64,000 bases of DNA from Nostoc sp. ATCC 53789 (GCF_009873495.1 NZ_CP046703.1:1922001-1986000); one strand, 5' to 3'; positions 52,740 to 62,079 are shown, counted from the stretch's first letter. Translations and numbers: made by a program. Notes: generated by a model not told the origin, from the letters alone.

Positions 52740-53719
52740 GCCATCCCTCCTACCGTTGTCAGCGCCTTAACAATGGTGCGTTTAGTCAGTTCGACCTTAA
52801 ATCCGTTGTATTTTTGAGGTTTAGCTCCAGCAACGGCAGCATTTGCTGCTGCTTGGAATGCTGCCTGGTTTGCTGGCTGATTCAAAAGCGCTTTTTCTGC
52901 ATCGTAGGCACGCCAGGGTTTTGTCCCTACCCCACCAAGGGCAATGCGTGCCGAGCGAATGATGCCATTTTGAATATCTAGCACCGTCGCCACTGATACC
53001 ATTGCAAAAGCATAAGAAGCGCGATCGCGGACTTTCAAATAGTGCGATCGCACTGCCAAGGGTGAAGCAGGTAAGTCAACGGCAACAATTAACTCTCCGT
53101 GTTGGAGGACTGTTTCCCGTTCTGGTGTCTCGCCGGGGACAAGATGAAAATCTACAAGTGGAATACTCCGCTCTCCATTCGGTCCCCGTGTTTGCACAAC
53201 CGCATCAAGTGCCACCATTGCCACCGCCATATCAGAAGGATGAGTGGCAATACAGCGATCGCTACCGCCGAGAATTGCATGAATCCGGTTATAACCCTCA
53301 ATTGCCGCACAACCGGAACCGGGAACACGCTTATTGCAGGGCATGGAAGTATCGCGGAAGTAGTAACATCGGGTACGTTGTAGCAAATTTCCGCCCACCG
53401 TTGCCATGTTTCGCAGTTGCGGTGATGCTCCAGACAACAACGCTTCTGACAGCACAGGGTAACGCTTTTGAATTATTGCATCATAAGCAACGTCGCTATT
53501 GCGTGCCATTGCTCCAATCCGCAGATTGTTACTTTGCATTTCTATCTTGCTTAATGGGAGTGGGTTAATATCAACCAACTCTCTTGGCGTTTGCACATTC
53601 AACTTCATCAAATCGATTAGGCTAGTACCACCAGCAAGATACGAGGCTTCGACATCTGGAGCCACCAAAGCCACGGCATTTTCCGCTTGTCGCGCTTTTT
53701 GATAGTTAAACGGCTGCAT
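52736..53719 (-). CDS. FAD-binding subunit of exported aldehyde oxidoreductase (PaoB-like)
   Basis: A 327-residue FAD subunit with SYLAGGTSLIDLMKLNVQTP (FAD loop) and ATVGGNLLQRTRCYYFRDTSMPCNKR. The insertion with Cys residues in TRCYYF, MPCNK, SGCAAI and DRCIA matches the extra [4Fe-4S] cluster segment of PaoB, unlike ordinary xanthine dehydrogenases. It passes electrons from the Mo site to FAD and on to an unknown acceptor. It overlaps both neighbours (14 bases with the 2Fe-2S gene, 4 with the Mo gene), so the three genes form one operon. Confidence 0.9.
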   Translation of the reverse strand: MQPFNYQKARQAENAVALVAPDVEASYLAGGTSLIDLMKLNVQTPRELVDINPLPLSKIEMQSNNLRIGAMARNSDVAYDAIIQKRYPVLSEALLSGASPQLRNMATVGGNLLQRTRCYYFRDTSMPCNKRVPGSGCAAIEGYNRIHAILGGSDRCIATHPSDMAVAMVALDAVVQTRGPNGERSIPLVDFHLVPGETPERETVLQHGELIVAVDLPASPLAVRSHYLKVRDRASYAFAMVSVATVLDIQNGIIRSARIALGGVGTKPWRAYDAEKALLNQPANQAAFQAAANAAVAGAKPQKYNGFKVELTKRTIVKALTTVGGMA

Positions 53720-54329
53720 CTTTTTTTCCTTCTAAGACATCGCGGACAGCAGCCACGATATTTGGATAAGCACCACAACGGCAGATATTGCCGCTCATCA
53801 ATTCCCGAATGTCGTCATCTGACTTAGCGTGTCCTTCGTTGACTAAACTCACCGCCGAACAAATTTGTCCCGGTGTGCAATAACCGCACTGAAATGCGTC
53901 GCGGGCAACAAATGCGGCTTGCATCGGGTGCAGATTGTCTCCTTGCGCCAGACCTTCAATAGTTGTAATGGCAGCATCTGTGTGCATGATGGCAAAAGTC
54001 AGGCAGGAGTTAATTCGCTGTCCATCAACCAGCACTGTACAAGCACCGCATTGACCGTGGTCACAACCTTTTTTACTGCCAGTTAGCCCTATATATTCAC
54101 GAAGTGCATCAAGTAAAGTGACACGCGGTTCAATTTGCAAACTATGTTTTGTTCCGTTCACCTGTAATATTACCTGCATAGTTTCAGATATCGAACTTTT
54201 CAGCATGGGGGTAGTTCTTTTTATCGGAGTTTGTGCCACAGTTTTCTCTGCAAAACTACTGAGCGTAGTCGCTACTGTACTGACGAGCATCAATTGGCCC
54301 AATCTACGCCGTCTTAGGCGAAACTTCAT
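53706..54329 (-). CDS. 2Fe-2S subunit with Tat signal (PaoA-like)
   Basis: A 207-residue subunit. The N-terminus MKFRLRRRRLGQLMLVSTVATTL is a twin-arginine-type signal with an Ala/Gln cleavage region near residue 32, which would carry the folded heterotrimer across the membrane. The plant-type [2Fe-2S] site is GCDHGQCGACTVLVDG plus a later Cys, and the second cluster is CGYCTPGQ with ICRCGAYPNI. Promoter-proximal gene of the paoABC-like operon. Localisation outside the cytoplasm is inferred from the signal and the PaoA precedent. Confidence 0.9.
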   Translation of the reverse strand: MKFRLRRRRLGQLMLVSTVATTLSSFAEKTVAQTPIKRTTPMLKSSISETMQVILQVNGTKHSLQIEPRVTLLDALREYIGLTGSKKGCDHGQCGACTVLVDGQRINSCLTFAIMHTDAAITTIEGLAQGDNLHPMQAAFVARDAFQCGYCTPGQICSAVSLVNEGHAKSDDDIRELMSGNICRCGAYPNIVAAVRDVLEGKKDAAV

Positions 54330-54807
54330 CTTTTTACTCCATTCTGCTTTTGTTGAGTAATAATATTCAGTAATTCTTCTGGCTTAAATTCTTAGTAAAA
54401 ATCATTTTTACCTTTTAAATATTTACCTCAAAATAACATTGTTAACAGAATACAATTTCATCTTGTTCTCGTCTCTCTACCAGAAGATTTATGTCCTAAG
54501 TATCATCCCTAGTTAAATAAGTTGGCACAATAAAATCAAACTATGTAAAGAAAAACGAACTAGGCTAAAACCCTCATATATATTGCCTGTTGCCTATTGC
54601 CTTATCCAACAAAAATTATTTATACCCACTTACTTATCATCCTGTTCTAGAACTAAAAATATTTTTATTTATTGCTGTATTAATAATTGGAGGTTAGGGT
54701 TGAGTAGAGTATTGTTACTCAACCCATGACATCCAAAATCGTGCTTTGCTCAAAGAATAATTCGTTGAATGTCGGTAAATCCTAATATAAAATCGAAAGC
54801 TGAAATT
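54330..54807. other. intergenic region, no gene seen
   Basis: A/T-rich region between divergent genes, with a TTGCCTGTTGCCTATTGCC repeat near 54584 and a stretch of GGTTAGGGTTGAGTAG. It should carry promoters for both sides. Confidence 0.4.
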
Positions 54808-55836
54808 ATGAATACCCAAACAACAACCCAACTACCAATTCCCCCACACTTTAACCCTGATAAAGTAGGAGAGGTATGGCGTGTACCTTACCAACAAATC
54901 GCCGCAGCAGCTGAAGTTTGGATAAAACAACACGACATCAAACCAGCATCCTCAGATGCAAAGGGTATTTGCCTATTGTTAATTGATGTTCAAAATACTT
55001 TTTGTATTCCCAACTTTGAACTATTTGTAGGTGGAAAATCTGGGAATGAGGCGGTGAATGATAACGTCAGATTATGTGAGTTTATCTATCGCAACTTGGG
55101 AGTAATTACAAAAATTGTACCTACTCTAGATACCCATACAGCAACGCAAATCTTCCATCCTATTTTTTGGGTGAATGCTGCCGGAGAACATCCTACTCCA
55201 GCAGCGACTAACATAACTTTAGCAGACATCGAACAAGGTATCTGGAAGGTTAACCCAACGGTTGCTGACAGTATTACTAATGGAGATTATGAATTATTAG
55301 AAAAACACGCTTATCATTACGTTAGAAAACTCAGCCAAGATGGTAAATATCCCCTCACAATTTGGCCTTATCATTCTATGTTGGGCGGTATTGGTCATGC
55401 TTTAGTTTCATCGGTGGAGGAAGCAATATTTTTCCATAGTATTGCTCGTCAAAGCCAAACACAATTTGAAATCAAGGGTGAAAATCCTTTAACAGAAAAC
55501 TATTCGATCTTACGTCCAGAGGTGTTGGAAGATTTTGAACAACGTCCACTTGGTCAAAAGAACACTCGTTTAATTAAGCAACTTTTAGAATTTGATACTG
55601 TTATTATTGGAGGTCAAGCTAAAAGTCATTGCGTTGCCTGGACAATTGACGATTTATTAACAGAAATTAAAGAGGTAGATGCTACCCTTGCTCAAAAAAT
55701 CTATCTCTTAGAAGATTGCACTTCTCCCGTTGTTGTTCCAAATATTGTGGACTACACAGAACAGGCAGATGCAGCATTTGCAAGGTTTGCAGAGGCAGGA
55801 ATGCACATCATAAAATCTAGCGAATTTGGGAATTAA
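54808..55836 (+). CDS. isochorismatase/nicotinamidase-like cysteine hydrolase
   Basis: From the second ATG (MNTQTTTQLPIPPHFNP) the enzyme has 342 residues, longer than usual for the family. Catalytic Asp is in LLLIDVQNTF (about residue 60), a metal-type D-x-H...H pattern is in TLDTHTATQIFHPIFW, and the nucleophile Cys is in GGQAKSHCVAWT. The insertion after the second motif explains the extra length. The family hydrolyses amides or the vinyl ether of isochorismate; nicotinamidase activity is possible because the metal pattern is present. The upstream ATG at 54769 would add 13 residues. Monocistronic. Confidence 0.8.
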   Translation: MNTQTTTQLPIPPHFNPDKVGEVWRVPYQQIAAAAEVWIKQHDIKPASSDAKGICLLLIDVQNTFCIPNFELFVGGKSGNEAVNDNVRLCEFIYRNLGVITKIVPTLDTHTATQIFHPIFWVNAAGEHPTPAATNITLADIEQGIWKVNPTVADSITNGDYELLEKHAYHYVRKLSQDGKYPLTIWPYHSMLGGIGHALVSSVEEAIFFHSIARQSQTQFEIKGENPLTENYSILRPEVLEDFEQRPLGQKNTRLIKQLLEFDTVIIGGQAKSHCVAWTIDDLLTEIKEVDATLAQKIYLLEDCTSPVVVPNIVDYTEQADAAFARFAEAGMHIIKSSEFGN

Positions 55837-55837
55837 G

Positions 55838-55979
55838 TATTGGGAATTGGGAAGAGGACTTGGGGACAAGGAGAATTGGGGACAAGGGGAAAGACTTGTT
55901 TCAAGTTCTCACCTCTTGTCCCCTTTCCCCTTGTCCCCTTGTCCCTCTTGCCCCCTGCCTCCCCTGCTTCCTGATTTCC
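55838..55979. repeat. dispersed repeat R, copy 2 (inverted)
   Basis: GGGAATTGGGAAGAGGACTT, GGGGACAAGGGGAAAG and ACTTGTTTCAAGTTCTCACC, then CCTTGTCCCC units up to the M23 peptidase stop. Inverted relative to copies 1, 3 and 5. Confidence 0.8.
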
Positions 55980-56873
55980 TCATTTCTTCAAATAACCCTT
56001 TGGGTCTTGTGCTACCCAACCCAGAGATGAGCTAGAACGCACTTCAAAATGGAGATGCGGTTGAGTGGAAGTTGGTTTGCCAGTTGTGCCTACTGTTCCT
56101 AGTAAGTCTCCTTTTTTTACTTGCTGACCAACAGTAACCTTAATAGTGTCAAGCTGGGCGTAGCGGCTTTGAAGCCCGCCACTGTGGTTAATGATGACCA
56201 ACTTGCCATAAGAACCTTGGTCATTAGCAAAGGCTACGGTTCCAGGAGCGATCGCTAACACATTACTACCAACTGGTGCTAATAAGTCAACACCACTGTG
56301 GAAGAAAACTTCACCTGTCGCCGGATTAATTTGCCATCCATAAGCTAATCCTACATTTGCAACTTGTGCCAAGGGATATCCCGACAGGGATGCACGGTTT
56401 GGTGTACCTGCATCAGTAGGTAAAGGGGACTTAGTTACAACGCCATTGGGCGACCAATTTACCCCCGGAACAAACACGATTCTGGGGTCTTGTTGGCAGC
56501 CATTCACCTCAAAAAGGCTATCAGCACGAACTTTGTATTGTGCTGCCACTTGTCGCCAAGTTTGACCACGAGGTACTTCAACTACAATCCCATTGTAGGG
56601 AGGAATTTGAAGCACACTACCAACGGCTGCAAGTGCGCCATTCTGCAAAGCTGGATTCATGCCAATAATAGTTGTAGGTATGAGATTGTAGCGCTGCGCT
56701 ATGCTCTCCAAAGTTTCGCCACGAACAACTTTATGGCGTTGGAAGCGAGATAGGGCTGGAATCGGGCAACCACCTACAGCAGCGTTAGCACTGTTCAAGT
56801 TTGGCAGTATGCTTACTAGGCCCAAGGCGCTAACTAGGCTACAGAGAAACAGTTGACGAAAGGGTAAAGTCAT
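55980..56873 (-). CDS. exported LysM + M23 metallopeptidase
   Basis: A 297-residue protein with a signal peptide (RQLFLCSLVSALGLVSILP). Two LysM modules follow (about 47-90, HKVVRGETLESIAQRYNLIPTTIIGMNPAL, and about 97-125, VEVPRGQTWRQVAAQYKVRADSLFEVNG), then an M23 lysostaphin/LytM domain with FHSGVDLLAPVGSNVLAI and the metal HLHFEVR. The first His (FHSGVD) and the HLH pair complete the site. It should cut or remodel peptidoglycan in the periplasm. It is bracketed by inverted copies of dispersed repeat R. Confidence 0.92.
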   Translation of the reverse strand: MTLPFRQLFLCSLVSALGLVSILPNLNSANAAVGGCPIPALSRFQRHKVVRGETLESIAQRYNLIPTTIIGMNPALQNGALAAVGSVLQIPPYNGIVVEVPRGQTWRQVAAQYKVRADSLFEVNGCQQDPRIVFVPGVNWSPNGVVTKSPLPTDAGTPNRASLSGYPLAQVANVGLAYGWQINPATGEVFFHSGVDLLAPVGSNVLAIAPGTVAFANDQGSYGKLVIINHSGGLQSRYAQLDTIKVTVGQQVKKGDLLGTVGTTGKPTSTQPHLHFEVRSSSSLGWVAQDPKGYLKK

Positions 56874-56929
56874 GTATACAGATCAAGAGCGCATTAACTT
56901 TAAATTTTAGATGGAGAGTGTGGGAAGTG

Positions 56930-57085
56930 GGGAGATCGGGGGGCAGAGGGGAACGGGGGCAGGGGAGCAGGGAGCAGGGGGACAAGGGGACAAGAGGTGA
57001 GAACTTGAAACAAGTCTTTCCCCTTGTCCCCAACTCTCCTTGTCCCCAAGTCCTCTTCCCAATTCCCAATGCCCAATACTTAATT
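56930..57085. repeat. dispersed repeat R, copy 3
   Basis: GGGGGCAGGGGAGCAGGGAG, then GACAAGAGGTGAGAACTTG, AAACAAGTCTTTCC and AAGTCCTCTTCCCAATTCCC. Opposite orientation to copy 2, so the M23 gene sits between inverted repeats. Confidence 0.8.
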
Positions 57086-57171
57086 CCTCGTAAATTGATC
57101 TGTCCACTTGCCGTTAGCTTGACTACACTTAGAAATTAGCAACTGCATTGTTGTCCTTAAGCAGAATTGTT

Positions 57172-58380
57172 ATGAAGTTATCTTTAAAGCAACTAGGTGT
57201 TTATTTGTTCTTAGTGGTATTTGGCTGTGGTGCAGGTTTGTTTGGTAGTCGCTATCTCCTGCTACAAAATTCCTCATTCCAACAGTTAAGAAATGTGACA
57301 ATGGCTTCGCCTCCAGAATCTGTAATGCCAAATTCTCCTAGCGGGGCAATTGGGGCTACTGGAGGCGATAATGTGAATTTTATTGCGACGGCAGTGCAAA
57401 AAGTTGGCCCGGCTGTGGTGCGAATTAATGCCACTCGCAAGGTTGCCAATCCCATCTCTGACGCATTAAAAAATCCGCTTTTGCGGCGATTTTTTGGAGA
57501 GGATGAGCAACCAATTCCCGAAGAACGGATTGAGCGCGGTACAGGATCGGGATTTATTTTGAGCGAGGATGGGGAATTACTCACTAACGCTCATGTAGTA
57601 GCAGATACAGATACAGTACAAGTCACCCTCAAGGATGGTCGAAGTTTAGAGGGGAAGGTGGTAGGAGTTGATTCTGTGACAGATGTGGCAGTGGTGAAAA
57701 TAAAAGCGAATCATTTGCCAACTGTGAAACTGGGCAATTCGCAAAACTTAATACCAGGACAGTGGGCGATCGCAATTGGCAACCCTCTGGGTTTAGATAA
57801 TACTGTCACTATCGGCATTATCAGCGCTACTGATCGCACCAGCACTCAAGTTGGTGTACCAGATAAGCGAGTCAGCTTTATCCAAACTGATGCTGCAATT
57901 AACCCTGGTAATTCCGGTGGCCCCTTGTTAAACGCTCAAGGCGAAGTGATTGGTGTTAATACTGCCATCCGCGCTGATGCTCAAGGACTCGGTTTTGCGA
58001 TCCCCATTGAAACCGCCGCCCGCATTGCCAATGAACTTTTTACCAAAGGGCGTGTAGAACATCCCTTCTTGGGTGTTGAAATGGCAGACCTTTCTGCCAT
58101 CAAAAAACAGCAGATTAATCAAGAAAATCAACTGAACATTCAGCAGGATGTTGGGATTGTGATTAAAGGAGTCACAGGCGATTCTCCAGCCAAGCGCGGA
58201 GGATTGCTTCCTGGAGACGTGATTCAAAAAGTTAATGGTAAACCAGTCAAAACCTCGGCCCAAGTTCAAAAGCTGGTAGAGTCCAGCAAAGTTGGGGACA
58301 TCATAGCTATCGAAGTCAATCGTAGCGGGAAAATTCAAACCTTCAAAGTACAATCAGGAGCTTATCCTGAAAGGAAGTAG
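57172..58380 (+). CDS. HtrA/HhoA-type trypsin-like serine protease with PDZ domain
   Basis: From the ATG of MKLSLKQLGVYLF the enzyme has 402 residues. It has an N-terminal membrane anchor/signal (about 8-27), then a trypsin-like domain with His in LTNAHVV, Asp in DVAVVKI and Ser in NPGNSGGPL, and one C-terminal PDZ domain (GVEMADLSAIK...VIKGVTGDSPAKRGGLLPGDVI). This is the layout of cyanobacterial HhoA/HhoB/HtrA, which degrade damaged envelope proteins; naming among the three paralogues is not possible by eye. The TTG at 57148 would add 8 residues but an ATG is nearer the anchor. Confidence 0.9.
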   Translation: MKLSLKQLGVYLFLVVFGCGAGLFGSRYLLLQNSSFQQLRNVTMASPPESVMPNSPSGAIGATGGDNVNFIATAVQKVGPAVVRINATRKVANPISDALKNPLLRRFFGEDEQPIPEERIERGTGSGFILSEDGELLTNAHVVADTDTVQVTLKDGRSLEGKVVGVDSVTDVAVVKIKANHLPTVKLGNSQNLIPGQWAIAIGNPLGLDNTVTIGIISATDRTSTQVGVPDKRVSFIQTDAAINPGNSGGPLLNAQGEVIGVNTAIRADAQGLGFAIPIETAARIANELFTKGRVEHPFLGVEMADLSAIKKQQINQENQLNIQQDVGIVIKGVTGDSPAKRGGLLPGDVIQKVNGKPVKTSAQVQKLVESSKVGDIIAIEVNRSGKIQTFKVQSGAYPERK

Positions 58381-58620
58381 TCAAAATAATTCGTAATTGA
58401 TAATTCGTAATTGCAAGACGCTCTCTAAGAGATCCTGCGCGTAGCTTGCTTCTTTGCAGGAATCACCGAATTTGCTACCGCTACGTTATCAGTGGAAGCT
58501 TGAACTCTCTAGAAATGTCTTGTTAACCACTGAATTTTTAATCCAGTGTGGGCTGCTGTAACTTTTTTAATTACGAATTACGAATTACGAATTACGAATT
58601 AGTAATTATTTGGTCAATAG
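58381..58620. repeat. intergenic repeats (ATTCGTAATT and ATTACGA units)
   Basis: AATTCGTAATTGATAATTCG near 58389 and four ATTACGA units near 58570 are arranged as inverted blocks, with an AGACGCTCTCTAAGAGATCC-type Nostoc repeat between. No gene is seen. Confidence 0.6.
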
Positions 58621-58642
58621 TCCCAGAATGTTTGACTATTGA

Positions 58643-58990
58643 CTATTGACCATTAGACAAATGCTCTAACTGCATTCTTTGTTCCATCTGGCGCAGAAAA
58701 TACCCTGTCATCATGGCCGACGCTAGAAGCCCAGCTAAGTTATCCCGATCTGTTGTGATTTGGACGTTGAAATTTTCTGCCGGGAGCATTCCCACTAGCC
58801 CTTGGACATTTTGCGAGATGATTTGTTTAATTTCAGGGCTAGCGGATTGAGCAATCCTCGCTAGAACATCAGGAGACTGATGTTGTAGATATTTGAGTAA
58901 CTGATTGGGGTATTCCTCAGCGTGGTCGGAAAGAAGTTGATTAGGGTGTTCCTCGGAGTTGTCATTTAAAAAGTCAGGATTAAACACCAT
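58643..58990 (-). CDS. DUF760 domain protein
   Basis: A 115-residue soluble protein. The core LLKYLQHQSPDVLARIAQSASPEIKQIISQNVQGLVGMLPAENFNVQITTDRDNLAGLLASAMMTGYFLRQMEQRM is the DUF760 (PF05542) domain of cyanobacteria and chloroplasts; chloroplast members have been linked to protein turnover factors. The first 30 residues contain a small internal duplication (EEHPNQLLSDHAEEYPNQLLK). No operon partner. The biochemical role is not established by sequence. Confidence 0.88.
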   Translation of the reverse strand: MVFNPDFLNDNSEEHPNQLLSDHAEEYPNQLLKYLQHQSPDVLARIAQSASPEIKQIISQNVQGLVGMLPAENFNVQITTDRDNLAGLLASAMMTGYFLRQMEQRMQLEHLSNGQ

Positions 58991-59059
58991 TGGCAGTTTT
59001 ATTTAGCTTAATTGCTAACTCTACTCTAAACCATAGTACAAGGCTAGCGCATTCACCAC

Positions 59060-59311
59060 GGGTATAAGTCATTGGGATTGGGAATTGGGAAGAGGACTTG
59101 GGGACAAGGAGAATTGGGGACAAGGGGAAAGACTTGTTTCAAGTTCTCACCTCTTGTCCCTCTGCTCCCAATACTTTTCGGTTAAACCCAATAATCTCTC
59201 TTTTGGTCTGGGGAAAGGTTAAAGGGTAATGGGGAAAGGGAAATTCAAACCCTTTCCCTTTCCCCCTTAACCGAAAAGTATTGTCCCTGCTCCCCCTGCC
59301 TCCCCTGCTCC
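59060..59311. repeat. dispersed repeat R, copy 4 (inverted), and low-complexity DNA
   Basis: GGGATTGGGAATTGGGAAGA to ACTTGTTTCAAGTTCTCACC matches copy 2. It is followed by a GGGAAAGG...CCTTTCCC inverted pair (AATACTTTTCGGTTAA near 59170 and TTAACCGAAAAGTATT near 59268) and by CCCCTGCC units. No gene. Confidence 0.75.
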
Positions 59312-59854
59312 CTATTCCCCATTCCCTATTCCCTTTAGTTCTAGTTCTAGTTCTAGTTGTTCTTCCTTTTGGTTGTTGGAAAGTATTTGTGGGAGTTGTT
59401 CGATTTGGAAATACTGATGGAATTTTGGGGTTACTTGGAGTGAGTAGGAGCGAGAATCGCTGTCTCGGCGTTTGCGGATAAAACCAAGTTCTACGAGTTC
59501 CGGAACGTGTTGATATACTCCTGAACCGCGCAAGTTAATTAAGTCGCTCTGGAGTATAGGACTATTGAGGGCGATCGCTGCTAAAGTCCGCAATGCACCT
59601 ACACCCAATTCTACTGGTATCATCGTTTGCACTAAATCCTGAAAATCAGACCGTAGTTGCAAACTGTAACCATCAGGGGTTTCTATTACCTCTAGGGCGC
59701 TATCTCGGTGGGCATAATTGTCCATGAGTTCAATTATGCCTTCTTTGACAGAGGCGCGATCGCACGCTGCATACTCGGCGATTTCGCCGAGCGACAAGGG
59801 TTTACCCTTTAAATAGAGAATTGCTTCTATCTTCGTCGCTGTGGCTGTAATCAT
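59312..59854 (-). CDS. scpB: segregation and condensation protein B
   Basis: A 180-residue ScpB with the paired winged-helix fold: KIEAILYLKGKPLSLGEIAEYAACDRASVKEGIIELMDNY, then LEVIETPDGYSLQLRSDFQDLV and LSRAALRTLAAIALNSPILQSDLINLRGSGVYQHVPELVELGFI-type second domain. It works with ScpA and SMC in chromosome organisation. The C-terminal QLELELELKG tail is encoded by TTCTAG repeats, and the stop lies at the edge of low-complexity DNA, so the last residues are repeat-derived. Confidence 0.92.
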   Translation of the reverse strand: MITATATKIEAILYLKGKPLSLGEIAEYAACDRASVKEGIIELMDNYAHRDSALEVIETPDGYSLQLRSDFQDLVQTMIPVELGVGALRTLAAIALNSPILQSDLINLRGSGVYQHVPELVELGFIRKRRDSDSRSYSLQVTPKFHQYFQIEQLPQILSNNQKEEQLELELELKGIGNGE

Positions 59855-60099
59855 TTAGTCATTTGTCATTAGTCATTGGTCATTAGTCACTTGTACTGAG
59901 CGTAGTCGTTGGCGTAGCCTCTCGTTAGAGAAGTATTGGTCATTAGTACATGACAACTAACAATCAACAAGTGTGTGGCATTATATCGTAAATTGTCAAA
60001 ATATTGTTTGATACTCTCAAATTGGGCATGGGGATTAGGGGAGAGGTGACAGGTTACAGAAAATAATCTGTACCCTGTACCCTATTACCTATTCCCTTC

Positions 60100-60795
60100 T
60101 CAAAAGCCTCTAGTTGTAAGAATAAATTCTGCGATCGCTAAATCTTGTGGAGTCGTCACTTTTAAATTTGTCTCTTCTCCCTCGACAATTCGGACTTCGA
60201 TGCCGCACTTTTCAAATAAAGCGGCATCGTCAGTTACTTCCCAACCTTGACGGACACCTTCAGCGTGGCACTGTTTCAACAACTTGACATCAAATCCTTG
60301 GGGGGTTTGTGCCGCCCATAATTTTTGTCTGTCGGGTGTTTCTTGAATTATGCCTTGTTCATCAACAACTTTGATGGTGTCTTTGACGGGTACACCAGCA
60401 ATTAAACCGGGACAGTGGCGAATGGCTTGGGCACAAGAGTTAAATAAATCTGGTGTGGCGAGACATCTAGCGCCATCGTGAATCAATACTTGTTCTGCGG
60501 CTACTGGCAAAGCCTGCAAGCCGTTGTAAACAGATTCTTGACGCGTGGAGCCGCCTTGAATCAATTCCACTGGTTTAGTGAGCTTGAGATCGGTGAGAAT
60601 TGCTCTGAAGTCTGGCCAATCGGTAGGCTGAGAAATAATCCCGATCCAACTGATTGTATTGGCGGCTTCTGCGGCTAATAGAGTCCAAGCAATAATTGGT
60701 TGCGATCGCACTTTCAGCAGGAGTTTATTGCGGTTACTACCCATTCTTTTTCCGATTCCCGCAGCTGGAATTAGTAAATACACAGAATTCCTCAA
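60100..60795 (-). CDS. ispD: 2-C-methyl-D-erythritol 4-phosphate cytidylyltransferase
   Basis: A 231-residue IspD of usual length. The CTP-binding signature is PAAGIGKRMGSNRNKLLLKV near the N-terminus; VLIHDGARCLATPDL and AGVPVKDTIKVVDEQG, then KLWAAQTPQGFD and TDDAALFEKCGIEVRIVEGEETNLKVTTPQDLAIAE complete the family pattern. It makes CDP-methylerythritol in the MEP isoprenoid pathway in the cytosol. It is divergent from the glycosyltransferase gene, with a 58-base gap holding both promoters. Confidence 0.95.
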   Translation of the reverse strand: MRNSVYLLIPAAGIGKRMGSNRNKLLLKVRSQPIIAWTLLAAEAANTISWIGIISQPTDWPDFRAILTDLKLTKPVELIQGGSTRQESVYNGLQALPVAAEQVLIHDGARCLATPDLFNSCAQAIRHCPGLIAGVPVKDTIKVVDEQGIIQETPDRQKLWAAQTPQGFDVKLLKQCHAEGVRQGWEVTDDAALFEKCGIEVRIVEGEETNLKVTTPQDLAIAEFILTTRGF

Positions 60796-60853
60796 TCTTT
60801 AAGCTATATATTTTCCCCTAAAATAGGGAGCGAGTTAAGCGTCAATAAATATT

Positions 60854-61813
60854 ATGCGAGTAGTAGCCCTTGTACCTGGCGGAATTGGCGACCAAATTCT
60901 CTTCTTTCCGACTCTAGATGACCTGAAGCGCAATTACCCTGACGCTCAAATAGATGTCGTTGTTGAACCCCGGTCAAAGGCTGCCTACCGAGTGAGCAAG
61001 TCAGTTCACGAGGTGCTGAACTTTGATTTTAACGACCGTAATAGTCTGGCAGATTGGGGTAACTTGGTGGGGACAATTCGCGATCGCGAATACGATGTTG
61101 TGATTGTTGTTAAGCAAATTTGGTTGCTTAGTCTTTTGCTCTGGTTGACGGGAATTCCCATACGTATTGGCTACAAAGGCAATGGTTCGGTTTTTCTGAC
61201 CCACACTGTGCCATTTAAAGCATCCCAGTATGCGGCGGCAGCATATCACGATTTGCTGCAACCATTGGAAATAAATAGTCCTGTCCCAGAGTTAGCAGTA
61301 AATGTGCCCAAACCAGATATTGAGTGGGCACAAAAAGAACAGAAACGCTTAGGGGTGCATGAAACAGGCTATATCTTGATTCATGGCAGTTCTGGCCAGT
61401 TATCTCAGGCTAAAGAACTGGATAAAATCTACCCTGTCGAAAGTTGGCATCAAATTATTCAAGGTTTCCAAGACAAGCAGCCTGAACTGCCTGTGGTGGT
61501 TGTTAAGGGAATTGGCGATGAACAGTTTGTGCGATCGCTTCTGGGGTCTTCTCCAGATATCAAAGTGACTGCCCCAGATGATATTGGCAAGTTAACTGCT
61601 ATGATCGCCGGGGCAAATTTGATGTTGTCTACTGATAGTCCGGCACTACAACTGAGTGTTGCAGTCCAAACCTATACCATCGCCCTATTTGGGCCCACCG
61701 ATCCAGCTAAATTGTTGCCGAAAAACGATAAATTCCTGGCCATTGCATCCCCCACAGGAAAAACAGCGGATGTTTCACCAAACGCAGTTTTAGAGAAAAT
61801 CTGGGGTGGCTAA
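60854..61813 (+). CDS. family 9 glycosyltransferase (heptosyltransferase-like)
   Basis: A 319-residue enzyme with the GT9 start VVALVPGGIGDQILFFPTLDDLKRNYPDAQIDVVVEPR. A hydrophobic segment follows around residue 90 (IWLLSLLLWLTGIPIRIGYKG), and the nucleotide-sugar part ends STDSPALQLSVAVQTYTIALFGPTDPAKLLP. This is the GT-B fold of heptosyltransferases, which add sugars to lipopolysaccharide core or related glycans. Cyanobacteria often lack heptose, so the donor and acceptor are uncertain. Single gene; no polysaccharide genes adjacent. Confidence 0.88.
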   Translation: MRVVALVPGGIGDQILFFPTLDDLKRNYPDAQIDVVVEPRSKAAYRVSKSVHEVLNFDFNDRNSLADWGNLVGTIRDREYDVVIVVKQIWLLSLLLWLTGIPIRIGYKGNGSVFLTHTVPFKASQYAAAAYHDLLQPLEINSPVPELAVNVPKPDIEWAQKEQKRLGVHETGYILIHGSSGQLSQAKELDKIYPVESWHQIIQGFQDKQPELPVVVVKGIGDEQFVRSLLGSSPDIKVTAPDDIGKLTAMIAGANLMLSTDSPALQLSVAVQTYTIALFGPTDPAKLLPKNDKFLAIASPTGKTADVSPNAVLEKIWGG

Positions 61814-61935
61814 ACCAGCAGTTTGTCCTAATTTCTGCAATTAGTCTATTGGATATCTAATGTAGTCATGCGTTTGTTGAATGACCGCAAAACCTGGTTG
61901 TGACAGCTAGATTTTGCGGTTATTTCAGTATTTAA

Positions 61936-62078
61936 AGAAGAATACAGAAGTCAGAATGGGCTAAACGCCCCGCTACCGCTAACAGAAGTCAGAATCAACA
62001 CGTTCTCTATGAGACGCTACGCTATCCACCAGTCGCTTAACCCTGTTCTGAATTCTGGCTCCTGACTCCTGAATTCTT
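61936..62078. repeat. composite dispersed repeat, inverted copy of the 3915 element
   Basis: GGGCTAAACGCCCCGCTA, ATGAGACGCTACGCTATCC and GAATTCTGGCTCCTGACTCC then TGAATTC correspond to the 3915-4120 blocks read on the other strand. It runs to the CRR6 stop codon. Confidence 0.6.
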
Positions 62079-62079
62079 G

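Noticed and set aside
53002-53568. 188-codon plus-strand frame
   Set aside because: It is antisense to the FAD subunit, which has clear family motifs and overlaps its operon partners.
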